DNA of 64,000 nt from Platerodrilus igneus (Eukaryota; Arthropoda; Insecta; Coleoptera; Lycidae), in assembly GCA_036346225.1 (NCBI GenBank), contig JARFIW010001369.1, positions 1,364,001-1,428,000 of the forward strand, written 5' to 3'. Each line of letters begins with the position of its first letter. The first letter of the stretch is position 1. Position numbers and translations under genes: made by a program. The notes beneath the pieces were generated by a model. That model ran no database searches, was not told where the DNA came from, and saw only the letters and a program-made list of their open reading frames with translations. Of this stretch, positions 11,431 to 22,396 are shown piece by piece.

Positions 11431-12450
11431 AACCAGGCGCAAGATGGAAAAACTGATGACAAAAAGAATAACTATAGTTAAACATGGTGTTTATTATAAA
11501 CAATTACAGATATTGGTTTTGCAATACTCTCAACTAATGTTAATTGTGCGAAAGGATTTACTTGAAAACTATTATTACGGCAAATGTCCAAGTGTTGGGT
11601 GGTTCTTGGCAGCCACAGGCTGCTTAACCCCCTTCACATGCCACTGAAGCTCGGTGAAATAGGGCATATAATTAGAAAACAATAGAAGAGAATCGAGCTT
11701 TATATAGGATGTTGTGAGAGTTGCAGGGAACGGTGTAGGCTAGCTCAGAACATAAATAAGCTGAGGTACAAGTCCGACAAGTTTCAAGATGTAAAACCCA
11801 ATGACGAAGAAATAAGTGCTCTTAAATCTGATGATTATTATAAACAACTACAGGTGTTGGTTGTGAAATATTTTCAACTAATGTTGATTGTGCGAAAGGA
11901 TATATTAAAAAAACTATTAATTCGACAAAGGCGCAGGTGCTGGAGGAACTTGGCAGCCAAAGTCTGCTTACTCTCCTTCACATACCACTGAATATCGGGA
12001 AATAGGGTATATAACTGTAAAACAAAAGAAAGTGACCGTACTGCATCAAACAAGAAAGAATAGTAGCTATGTTCAAAGTTGACGAACATAGATACAAGAA
12101 GAAAACTGTTCAAAGCATATTGTGGAGCAAAGCACAGTGCATCTATAAAATAGGGGCAGTAGGAACAGCAGACAGAAAGAGATAGAAGCCTTCTGGAATA
12201 TTGTGCTTCAGATGTATGAGGATGGTAGCATGGACAGACAAAGTTAATAACAAATAGGTTGTAGCAATGTAGAGGAATAAAGATATCTGTGGAAAATGGA
12301 AAAATATGAGAAATGGAAAGACAGGATATGTTCTAAGGCATTTCTGGGGAATAGTAGCAGAGATAGGAAAAGAGAGGCATTGCTCACTATGTAATTTTAC
12401 CATGTTTACATGGGTACTGATTAAATATCTATCTATCTATCTATCTATTT
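11431..12450 (+). repeat. RTE-derived tandem pieces and a spacer block
   Basis: About 250 bp with the words TTTCAACTAATGTTGATTGTGCG, TTGGCAGCCA and CCCTTCACATACCACTG appear at 11490-11690 and again at 11850-12020. Each copy is joined to pieces of the RTE C-terminal coding sequence (11700-11770 and 12030-12400, heavily decayed). A (TATC)n run closes the block at 12427-12450. The same spacer block is found on the minus strand at 16.3-18.0 and 30.3-30.8 kb, always between RTE pieces. Confidence 0.7.
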
Positions 12451-14288
12451 TTGGGTCACAATCAGTGATCTCCCTGTATGTGCTAACTGTAATTTTTTTT
12501 TCAGGTGTGGTCATTTTATCTGTGAATGATAGTCGTGAGCTTTAAGGTCGTTCGAGATAGTTATTGCGCTAAGGTTTCTACATCTTCCCTTGCGCGTAGT
12601 TCAATCTTGTTGCAGAGTTATTAGATGTAGTGGCGCCTTTCCCCTTCTTTTTTTTATAGTTTTTCAAATCGTGTTGACAACAAATCTACGACCACTTTTG
12701 TGCCCCTGCTGGGTTTATGCCTGACCTATGCCGCGGTCACGCTTGTTCCACCAAATTAATAACCTTGTTCCATCTTTGTTAAAAATAAAAGTTACACTAG
12801 CACTCCAACGTAAGGCGTACTGTACTCAATGCAGCATATACTCGATTTAAGAAATGGCTAGTGCCAGTTGGTTTAAAAACTACTACAGTTGTGTGTTCAA
12901 GCTTGAGGTATAAAAATATATTTCAACTTATCAAACATAACCGTAGATTTTGAAAAAACAAGCTCTGCCAATTTTTTAACTAATCAGGTAAAATGACATG
13001 GTATCTGTGCAAATAATATCTTGTCCTCTTCTGTCTACGACCTCACTCACACATTCTTTAAAAAAAAATTAAATTCTTTTATGGTAACACAACCGCTTTT
13101 CTGGTATTTGGAAACTATTTGCATTACTCATGAGACGATTTCGTTAGATTTGATAAAATGATTTACGATTCTTAAGAACAACGTTAGGGGGTTGACGTTA
13201 CAGAATACTTTAAACAAAATACTAGTCTGATAATTAATGCTTTGAATACAAAGGAGTTTGAAAGACCACAACCACAGCTGATTTACAACAGAGATATGAA
13301 ATTTAGATGTCTGGTAATATAAAAATACAGCCTCGCATGCCATTATCCAGTTGCGACCTCTCTCAGTGTCTCGTTTTTACATTTGTTAGGATGCATACGT
13401 CTAAAAGAGATAGCATGCCGTTTTTTCTCATCTCTGAGTAAGCAACTAACGACCGCCCGCCTGTTTCGTTAGGTACTTTTTAAACCACGAGATTCCTTTA
13501 TAATCAGCCGAAATAGCTTTTTCCGCGGTTTAATTTATGCAAAGTATTGTCCAGTTCTTTTAACGTTTACAAGTTAAGATGGTGGAAGATAACCAAGCAT
13601 GAATGAAAATTTCTTGACTGGTTGTAACTTGCGAACGTCACACATGAGACTCAGTCTGGCGGGTACTAAATATGATTTATGGAACACGATGTGGACCATT
13701 CCAGTGTCTGGTAACAATTGCCAATTGTTATAACAGCACATGGGTTTCTTAGAAATATTTTTTAATTAAGCGAGTTCTTTTTAACCCCTTCAAACCTGAT
13801 TTTTTTCTAATGAAAAAAAATCAATGTATGGTGTTAATAGGTATTTTGGAACCAGGGGCGCCGACTTTAAGCAAATCCCGTTAGTGCGCATCCGCTGACA
13901 CATTTACGAAAACTGAATAAGTGCGAAACTTTGAAATGCATTTACACACCGACGGTTAAATCTTCGTTAAAATCAGAAATATTTGAACGTTATCGTACTT
14001 CCCTTCTTTAAATAACCCTCAAAAAATAATCAAACTATTAAAAGTTAAATGTATTTTTTATTTTAAGTAAAATCGATAAAATAATTTGCAAATTTAAGTC
14101 TCCATAGACGCCAGACTCTGCATTATGTCTAATCTTAAGTGCTACAATACTAGGGTATAATGATTACTACATTGCATAGACAGATTAACCAAGATTGTAA
14201 TAAGAGTAAGACCTCTTTTACTCCAATAATAAAACTCTACGAATGGGGCAGTGTATCGTATGGAAATCTAAAATCATAAAGTAGAGTA
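12451..14288. other. No recognisable feature
   Basis: AT-rich sequence without a coding frame I can recognise, without long repeats of other parts of the window, and without RNA-like structure. Short A and T homopolymers only. Confidence 0.5.
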
Positions 14289-14772
14289 TACGAGGGAGAT
14301 CCGATAAGTACTTAGTCTACAAAAAAACGAACATTTTGAAAAAGTGGCGATTTATTTCTCAACATAGTTTCCTTTTAGCTCGATACACTTGACCCAGAGA
14401 TGCCCCAAATTAATTCGTCTAAAAAATACGTTTTCTCGAAGTCTGTAAAGTTCGCCTTAGTGGCGGCGATGACCTCCTCACTCGACTCAAATTTCTGGCC
14501 AGCGAGTGACTTTTTCAAGTTTGGAAACAAAAGAAGTCGCACGGGGCCAAATCTGGAGAATACGGTAGATAGGGCAGCAGTCTAATTCGACCAATTTGGC
14601 CGTGGCGTGGGCGGTTACGCTTGTTGTCCGGAGTGAGCAAACGCGGCACCCATCGCGCGACAGCTTTCTCATGCCTATAATTTCATATAGGATATGACCC
14701 ACGCGGTCTTTTGAGATGCCTATTGTCCTAGCTATCTCGCGCACATTCAATCGGCGTTCTGCCAATATGAAA

Positions 14773-15074
14773 GGCGGCTCCGTGGCGTAGTTGGTATGTG
14801 TGTGACTACTACGCCCAAGGTCCCGAGTTTGAATCCCGACACGGTCCGCTTGAAAAATGTTAGGCGAGCATTTTTCACAAAAATACACCTTCGTTCGGAT
14901 GTGAGGTAAAATGGAGGTCTCGTGTGTGAGCGTTGTCACGCACGTTAAAAATCCCTACCTTGCTTGGAACAGCAAGGGTTCGGAAAAATTCCAAATTTTC
15001 CTTGTAAAAAAAAACTCGCTTCCTGGCCAATGTAGTAACTTCGGGTGGAGTATTGAAATATCACATGTAAGGTC
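14773..15074 (+). mobile_element. tRNA-derived SINE, copy 1
   Basis: The head is tRNA-like with an A-box (TGGCGTAGTTGG) and a B-box (GAGTTTGAATCC). The body of about 230 bp contains GCGAGCATTTTTCACAAAAA, CCCTACCTTGCTTGGAACAG and CGCTTCCTGGCCAATGT, and ends TCACATGTAAGG. It is flanked by the 11-bp target copies TGCCAATATGA (14760-14770) and TGCCAATACGA (15075-15085). No protein is coded; it would be moved by a LINE partner. Confidence 0.85.
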
Positions 15075-15085
15075 TGCCAATACGA

Positions 15086-15388
15086 GGCGGCTCCTTGGCG
15101 TAGTTAGTATGTGTGTGTGACTACTACGCCCAAGGTCCCGGGTTCAAATCCCGACACGATCCGCTTGAAAAATGTTAGGCGAGCATTTTTCACAAAAATA
15201 CACCCTCGTTCGGGTGAGAGGTAAAATGGAGGTCCCGTGTGTGAGTGTTGTTACGTACGTTAAAGATCCCTACCTTGCTTGGAACAGCAAGTGTTCGGCA
15301 AAATTCCAAATTTCCAGGTAAAAGAAAACTTGCTTCCTGGCCAATGTGGTACCTTCGGGTGGAGCATTGGAAAATCACATGTAAGGTT
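15086..15388 (+). mobile_element. tRNA-derived SINE, copy 2 (tandem)
   Basis: A second copy with the same head and body. The A-box is TGGCGTAGTTAG and the B-box is GGTTCAAATCC. It is flanked by TGCCAATACGA on both sides (15075-15085 and 15389-15399). The site thus carries three target copies separating two SINEs, as expected from a second insertion at the duplicated target, or from recombination between copies. Confidence 0.85.
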
Positions 15389-15814
15389 TGCCAATACGAC
15401 ATCGTGGATTTCTGTCATGCATGCATGGTAGCCATTTTCGGGGCGCCTGAGCGTAGCTCATCAAAAAACGACAGGCAACCATGTTGAAACTCGCTAAATC
15501 AATTTTTGGCGGTCGCCATCGAAAAAAAGGAGTCACCGTATACAGCATCCTAGAGTTCTTTGATTTCGATGCGCGATGCTTTCCAAAAACAAGAATCGAA
15601 TCGCCGACCGATATTGCTCTTTTCCCATTTTTCTAAAATCCGCGGACGCACCCGCTTCTTCATGCGATCAAAACAAAACTACGAGTCCGATTGGGCTGAA
15701 ATTTCGACAGTAGCCGTGTACGAAAATGTACTACACAATAGTTTATTTCTCTTGCGATAGTAGCACCATCGGGCGGTGAGGCTAAGTACTTATCGGACCG
15801 CCCTCGTAGATATT

Positions 15815-16730
15815 ATTATTGTCATCACTATTAAGTCTTCAGTCCTATAACTGGTTAGACGCGTATTTCCATTATTTCCTATTCTGAGCCAGCCTACACA
15901 TTTCCCTCAAATTTCTACAGTCTGCATCTTTTACTATCTGCGCGCAATAGTCTGATCTAGTATTACATTTACCTCTCTTTCTTCCTATATCTACTTGTAA
16001 TACAGCCTGCACAATTCCCCAAAAATGCCTTAGAACTAGAACGTTTTCAGCACTTCTATTTCTCCAATTTTTTTGTTTTCCACAAATATCTTTATTCCTC
16101 TACTATTTCTATAACCTCTTTGTTATTAACTTGTCTGTCCATACTATCATCATACATCTAAGGCATGACATTCCAAAAGGTTTTTTCCTTTTACTGTCTG
16201 CTTCTCCTACTTCCCATACTTTATAGGCCAACAATGCTGTGCTCCACACATGCCTCTAACAATTTTTTCCTTGATTATATGTTTGTTGTCTTTGAGTATA
16301 GCCGCTGCTCTTTTTTGTTAGATACAGTTCGGTTGCCCTTCTATTGTTTTGTAAATTTATACCCTATTTTACCGATATTCAGTGGTATGTGAAGGGGGTT
16401 AAGCAGTCTGTGGCTACCAAAATCACCCACCCCTTGAACATTTGAAGAATTCATAGTTTTCCAATAAATTCTTTTGCACAATCAAGATTAGTTCAAAATA
16501 TTGCAAAACCAACACCTGTAGTTGTATATAATAATCATAAGGTTTAAGTGAAATTATTTTTTCGTCATTATTTCCGCTTTGGAACTGGTTGGACGCGTAC
16601 CTCCACGGACTTCTATTCTGAGTTAACCTACACAGTTCCCTGACATTCCTACAACCTAGATACAGTTCGGTTCTCCTTCTATTGTTTTCTAAATATATAT
16701 ACCTTATTTCACCGAAATTCGTTGGTAAGG
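15815..16730 (-). mobile_element. RTE LINE 3' fragments with spacer block
   Basis: The minus strand of 15830-16335 reads degraded RTE Pol C-terminus (same order as at 10978-11418 on the plus strand), with the tail motif TAATAGTGATGAC at the left. The spacer block follows at 16340-16560 (words GTGAAGGGGGTTAAGCAG and ACCAACACCTGTAGTTG). A second short 3' end begins at 16565 with another tail (AATGACG). All frames are broken. Confidence 0.75.
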
Positions 16731-16732
16731 GG

Positions 16733-16884
16733 GGCGGCTCTATGGCGTAATTGGTATGTGCGTGACTACTACGCCCAAGGTCACGGGTTCAAATCCAGAC
16801 ACGGTTCAAAGTTTTTCAGGTAAAAAAAACTCGCTTCCTGGCCAATGTATTGCCTTCGGGTGGAGCATTGGAAAATCACATGTA
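16733..16884 (+). mobile_element. tRNA-derived SINE, copy 3 (internally deleted)
   Basis: Same family as the copies at 14773 and 15086. The head is GGCGGCTCTATGGCGTAATT with B-box GGTTCAAATCC, followed directly by the distal body (CTCGCTTCCTGGCCAATGT) and the end AATCACATGTA. About 140 bp between head and distal body are missing. It is inserted in an RTE relic. Confidence 0.8.
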
Positions 16885-16894
16885 TGAGCTAGCC

Positions 16895-17967
16895 AACACA
16901 TTTCCCTGAAATTCCCACAGCTTACCTCTTTGACTCATCATCATTAGGTCTTCAGTCTTCAAACTGGTTAGAAGCGTACCCTCATTGTTTTCTATTCTGA
17001 ACTAACCTACACATTTCTCTGAAATTTGCACAGTCTGCATCTATCACTATCTGATCTAGGTCTACATCTACTCCTTTTTCCTATCTCTGCTTGTAATATA
17101 TCCCATACTATTCTCCAAAAATGCCTTAGAACGCATTTTGCCTTTTTATTTCTCCAATTTTTTCCATAGATATCTGTGTTCCCCTACTATTTCTATAATC
17201 TATTTGTTATTAACTTTGTCTGTCCAAGTTATCATCCTCATACATCTGAAGCACAACATTTCAAAAGTCTGCTACCTTTTTTCTGTCTTATCCTACTGCC
17301 CGTGCTCTACATATATGCTTTCAACAATTTTCTTCTTGTTTCTATGTTTGTTGTCTTTGATCATAGGCGCTGTTTTTTCTTGTTAGGAGCAGCTCGGTCC
17401 CCTTCTAATGTTTTACGATTATATACCATATTTCTCCGACATTGAGTGGTTGTGAAGGCGGTTAAGCAGCCTGTGGCTGCCAAGTTCCCCCAGCACATGA
17501 ACTACTGCAGATTTAATATTTTTTCCAAAATGTCTTTTCGCACAGTCAACATTAGTTGCAGATATTTTACAACCAACACCTGTAGTTGTTTATATAATCA
17601 TCAGATTTATCTGCGCTTATTTTTTCGTCATTAGGTTCTCCGTCTCAAAACTGGTTGCACACGTACCTCCAATTATTTATATTCTAAGCTAGCTTACACA
17701 GTTCCTTGAAATTCCCACACAGTCTATATGCAGATCGGTTCCCCTTTTATTGTTTTCTAATTATTTGCCTTATTTCACCGAGATTCAGTGGTATGTGCAG
17801 GAGCTTAAGAAGCCCGTAGTTGTCAAGATCCCCCAACACTTAGACATTTGCCGAATTAATAGTTTTCCAGTAAGTCCTTTCACATAATTAATATTATTCG
17901 AGAGTGTTGCACAACCAATACCTGTAGTTTCTTATAATAATTATCATGTTTAAGTACAGTTATTTTT
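16895..17967 (-). mobile_element. RTE LINE 3' fragments and two spacer blocks, tandem
   Basis: RTE C-terminal coding relics with tails occur at 16930-17410 (tail CATCATCATTAGG on the plus strand) and at 17626-17735. Spacer blocks follow each at 17415-17625 and 17740-17965. The unit [spacer + C-terminal piece + GAT-rich tail] repeats, so this is either a tandem expansion or serial insertion of a chimeric, non-autonomous RTE derivative. Confidence 0.7.
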
Positions 17968-19740
17968 TTTCGTCATTAGTTTATCCATCTTGGGATTGGT
18001 TGGATGCGTACCTCCATTGATTTGTATTCTGAGCGAGCCTACACATTTCTTTGAAATTCCTACAGCCTACATCTTTTACTATCTCTGTGCAATACTCTAA
18101 CCTTGCCATCTACCCTCCTTCTCTACATTTTCTATAATGACGTTTTCTCCCGCGTCCTTTATATTTTTACTATACGGTTTTATATCCCTAAAATTGATTC
18201 TAATTAGTGTGTATGCTTCATCTGTCTTTCCTATTTCCAGCTTAGTTTGTACCTCTTTGCACTTTTCATCAATCCATTGTTCTTTAGCTTTCCTGCATTT
18301 GCGAATAATTTCCCATTTTATGATTTTGTATCTCTATTTTCTTGTTTCGTCTGATTTATTTTTGTATTTTCGTCTTTCTTCTATTAAATTCAGTATACTC
18401 TTTGTTATCCATGGTTTCTTATTTTCTTTTTGTGTATACCCCAGAATATCTCTGGCTGCCTTGCCTAAGCTGGATTTAATGTTATTTTATTCTGTTTCTA
18501 CTTCCTTAGTATTAGATATTTTTCCGGTATCTTTCAACAATTTATTTGACTTTTTTTCGAATCTTTGTTGAATATCTTTATCTTGTAGTTTCTCAAAGTC
18601 AAAGTGCATTTTTCCGTTCCTCTTTTTCAGATTTTTAAATTTAAGTGTGGCCTTCACAATTACGATGTTGTGGTCAGTGTCTATATCTGCTTCCGGGTAG
18701 CTTCTGCAGTTTTTACTTGAATTGTAAACCGTTGTCTAACAAGAATGTAATCCATTTGATATCTTCTTATATGTCCTGGCATCTTCCACGTAAATCGTCT
18801 TCTAGCATGATGTTGAAATAATGTTCTTGTTGCAAAATTCTACCAACCTATTTCCCCTGTCGTTTCTCGTGCCTAAACAAAATAAACCTACTACTGCTCC
18901 TTCCCTACCATCACCTACCACTGCATTAAAATTCCCCGAAATTATTAAATTTTCATGTCCTTTTACGTATCTTAGTATGTTTTCGATATCTTTATAGATC
19001 GCTTCTACCTCTTCGTCACTGTTGGTAGAGGTTGGCATGTATACTTGTATTATTACCGTGTTTACAAATTTAGATTCTAATCTAACCATGAGTACTTTTT
19101 CGTTCTTTTGTAAGTACTTTTCTACACAGTGTCCTATCTTTTTTCGCACAAATATCTCCACACCCGAATTTCTTTCCTCTGCTCCTGTATGAATTACCCT
19201 AAAGTCTCCACTGCAAAAATTCCCCGCCTCTGGCCACCAAACTTCGCTGATACCTATTATGTCTAGTGCTAACCTATTCATTTCAATATTTAGGTTCTCT
19301 AGCTTAATACTTCTAACATTCCACGCTCGGACTCGCAAAATGTTCCCAACTCTTGTTCTGAACTTTCCGATCGCAACCTCCAAAGTAGTCCCTTCTTGAA
19401 AGTCCAAATGGGGGACTATTTTAACTCTAATACCCCTGAGAATGGCATCATATTTATTAGGCTGTGTACTTGGGAGGTAATGTGGTAGTTTCCCGTTGCA
19501 TTCCACATCGCGGTAGTGTTTCTTACACTTTCATACCGACCTTTATCGTCTCTGCCAATCTAAGTACCGAAAGAGCCGCTGCCCTCTTTCGGGGACCTGT
19601 CTTAGTCTGGTTCCTCACTAACGGCCCTACTACTTTGGTTGGGCCTGTAGTTTGGTTCTTTAGCTCGTTAGAACACGCAAGCCATTTCACCTGTTCTAGT
19701 AATCTAGAACTTCGGCAAGGTGCAGGTCCATTTAAATGAA
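17968..19740 (-). mobile_element. RTE-type LINE copy with the RT domain deleted
   Basis: The 3' tail is at 17968-17990 and a short C-terminal coding piece extends to about 18105. From there rightwards the minus strand carries the linker and endonuclease domain (18105-19506). Further right, 19507-19740 probably holds the 5' leader. The whole RT core is missing between the linker and the C-terminal end, so this copy has an internal deletion. Confidence 0.75.
18105..19506 (-). pseudogene. Apurinic-like endonuclease (EEP) domain and linker of RTE Pol
   Basis: The stretch 18802-19506 is open for 234 codons and reads VRAWNVRSIKLENL, DIIGISEVWWPEAG, VIIQVYMPTSTNSDEEVE, NLIISGNFNAVVGDG and GTRNDRGNRLVEFC in order. 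These are the motifs of the EEP nuclease of RTE elements, the same fold that was co-opted as craniofacial development protein 2 in ruminants. The normal catalytic D of the GD(W/F)NA motif is N here (SGNFNA), so the copy is probably inactive. The linker at 18105-18800 continues in broken frames (for example ERRKYKNKSDETRKYRY). The nuclease would nick target DNA to start priming. Confidence 0.85.
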
Positions 19741-20400
19741 CATTTTTGACTATCTATGTGCAATAGTCTAACCTAGGTCCACCACTACCTCTCTTTTTTC
19801 CTATCTCCGCTTTTAATGTATTCCGTACTATTCCCTCATGCCTCAGTATGTGACCTATCTCTCCTGTTTTTACTGTTTTTCACATATTTCTTTTTTCTCC
19901 CACCATTCTATCTTCTACGTTCATCCTGTCAGCTTTTCTTTCTATCCATGTTTCACAAACGTACAGTGCTGTGCTCTGCACATATGCTTTCAGCAATCTT
20001 TTCTTTGTTTTTATGTTTGTTGTCTTTGAACACAGTAAGTGCTTTTTCTTATTAAATGCTGCATGACCTTGTGTTAATCTTTGTTTTATATCGTTTGCAC
20101 TTTTTCCATCTAGCAATATTTGACTTCCTGGGTAGCAGATATCCTTAACCTTTTGTTAGTTCTCGCTTCTTATTTGTTTTCTAGTTTTTGATTTATTTTC
20201 CCATCCTTTGCATACTAGTACTTTAGTTTTATTTTTGTTAATTTTCATACCGTATCTCTCTGTTAGAACTGTTTCCATTTTATTAAGAGCTGCTTCTAAC
20301 TCTTCTTTGCTAAATGCTAATATCGCTGTCATCTGTAAATATAAGCATACCAATTTTTTAACCCTGTATAATAATTCCAAACGTCATCCTGCATTTGACA
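19741..20400 (-). mobile_element. RTE LINE fragment: RT palm to C-terminus
   Basis: 20156-20380 (minus) reads the RT motif region, FSKEELEAALNKMETVL followed by YGMKINKNKTKVLVC. The preceding F/YADD box is degraded (LYLQMTAILA). 19880-20116 continues with HLLCSKTTNIKTKKRLLKAYV and ALYVCETW, the same segment as at 10978 on the plus strand. Frames are broken. It abuts the 5' end of the copy at 17968-19740, with no clear target duplication seen. Confidence 0.75.
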
Positions 20401-22376
20401 GTTTTTATTGCCTCTTTATCCAAGAAAGTAACAGGGCTTTACCACATGTTTTATTTTAACCTTGGTTTAATAAGAGCACCCAGTAAAGCCATACTCTCGT
20501 GCTACTTTTCGCACATCAAACAGCAACAAAGTCTCTTTTACTTTGTAAAAAACACAAATATTACTAATATCATAAACTCCTTTTTAACATAAACTCCCAC
20601 ATCAACAATAAAATAATACAACAGAAAAAATTCAATCTGTCACCAAGTTTGTCCTTTTAGTTCATAAATTATACCCACAATGCACAAAAGTCATTACACC
20701 AGTTTATACACATAGGCAATAAAAGCAACAGTTACCTGAATACTATCCCTGCATACAGTCTGCTATCATTTCCTCAAGGATTGCGACATACAGGAACACC
20801 CCCTGACTTGCAATAATCACAACTGCCAGCTGCAACCATTTGACCATGATATCAACTCATCCACCACAGTGAAGGTGCATCCAATTTCCCCAAGCTCTGC
20901 TACTAACACCGTTGACTGTTGGTTAACAATCAAATTGATCAACCACTGACATCTACTTCATTTCCATTTGTATACTTTTGTACACTTAGTGCAAGTTAAA
21001 ATTAAAACAATCTTTACTTACGTAAAGTACTTTTTATTCAACTCGTTAAAGTATTTTACTTTTGGAGACATCAGCTTTACGCTCACTATCTCTTGGTGTT
21101 TATATATCCTTCTTCCCCTTTCAAAGCCTGTTAAAATTCTTCAAACTTTCTGCAATACAAACATTCAATACTACGTACACTTCCAACGGTTACCCAATTC
21201 TTAGAACAAACAAACTCCAACGGCCACCGAAATTCTAGAAATTACTTAAACATTACAAACACGCACGCCTAACTAACCAATTTTCGTCGAATTTCAATAA
21301 TCCCACTCTTGTGTATTAACTCCAACTGATAAAGCTAACGTTTAAAATACGCCGCTAATGCAACATATGTAGTATCTATCTCATTCCAACCTACGCCTCA
21401 AAATCACCTCTCTCTTGCTTTGTACTCACTCACTACCTTATGTTCATAACACGTGTTACCTCATTTCGTTCTACCATACACGATAAAGCAACTATCCTTT
21501 ACTTCATCTTCAAACTGCGTCGTAGAACGCCCAACCGCTTACCTCCTTCTAAACGACGTTCAAACTTGCCTATATTAACACGTGCTATACTTATCTCACT
21601 TCTATACATACGCTCTACCCTCAACTGTCTTTTACTTTGTTCTCACTCTAGTAAATCTTGTATTTACTCATCTAAGCCAATGAACGCTAATGTTCACCTA
21701 CACTTATCTCACATGCACCTATTCTATTTAATAATCTTTCCTTGTTTTCTTGTTTTCAAGTTTTGTTGTAAATGACGAAATCACCATTTCCAAATCAAGC
21801 TTCATATCTTTTTAACAAGGCTATAAATCTATCCTTAATTAACAGCGGTAATCAACACTACCTAGAATTTGCATGTCATTTGTTCAACGTTTTAATCTAC
21901 CCTTCATAATAACATCCAAGAAGTTTGCAACGGCTACATTCATTTCAAAACACTTTCACAACTTCTCGTAAATTATCTAACGGCCAACCTTGCTTGTAAA
22001 CTAAACGATTTGAAATCTTAGAAACGTTTTTGAAAATATTTATAATTTAACTATGAAGGTTAAATTGATTTACAATATGAAATTTAAATGCTCGCTTCTG
22101 CCCTTTCACGTTCTAAAAGCTTTTGGAAAACATTCTTATACTTAAATACGACTGTTGAAATATGTTCATAACTATGATTATATACTCTATACTTTTATTT
22201 ACATCTGCATGAGTATAAAAATTAACTTTTAGCTTCCTAAAATGTTACAGTAGAATTATTAATTTCTACACTACCGATTTGAAAAACGTTTCAAATTGTA
22301 ATTTATTGTTTTTACATGCTGAATCACGCAATAAGTTACCAAATGAATTATTAATGCCCTTTTAACACTCAAAAAT
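20401..22376. other. No recognisable feature
   Basis: Plain AT-rich sequence, somewhat pyrimidine-rich on the plus strand between 21200 and 21780. No recognised coding frame and no long similarity to other parts of the window. It ends at a short TA run (22377-22396). Confidence 0.5.
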
Positions 22377-22396
22377 CACATATATATATATATATA

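Larger units (their letters stand above)
14350..15500 (-). pseudogene. mariner transposase relic
   Basis: Reading leftwards: an N-terminal piece around 15400-15480 (GAPK-ATMHA and similar, with stops), then the second helix-turn-helix, AERRLNVREIARTIGISKDR, then ILYEIIGMRKLS. After a deletion come the C-terminal words ILQIWPRATSF, KVTRWPEI and EKTYFLDELIWGIS down to about 14390. The conserved PYSPDLAPCDFFLF block is garbled by frameshifts, and the first catalytic Asp region is missing. SINE insertions break the frame between the N-terminal piece and the helix-turn-helix. The protein is dead; family membership is clear from the helix-turn-helix together with the inverted repeats. Confidence 0.8.
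14289..15808 (-). mobile_element. mariner element (internally decayed), carrying two SINEs
   Basis: The ends match as inverted repeats of 27 bp with two mismatches: left TACGAGGGAGATCCGATAAG and right (reverse complement) TACGAGGGCGGTCCGATAAG, both followed by TACTTAG. TA dinucleotides sit at both edges (14289 and 15808), as expected for the mariner target duplication. Between them lies a minus-strand transposase relic. Two SINE copies (14773-15388) interrupt it. Without them the element is about 0.9 kb, so part of the usual length of about 1.3 kb is gone. Confidence 0.85.

Noticed and set aside
19816..20055. Plus-strand hydrophobic frames in the RTE region (also 17138-17445, 29970-30245, 16165-16392)
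   Set aside because: They are antisense readings of the Lys/Glu-rich RTE C-terminus, repeated wherever that piece occurs.
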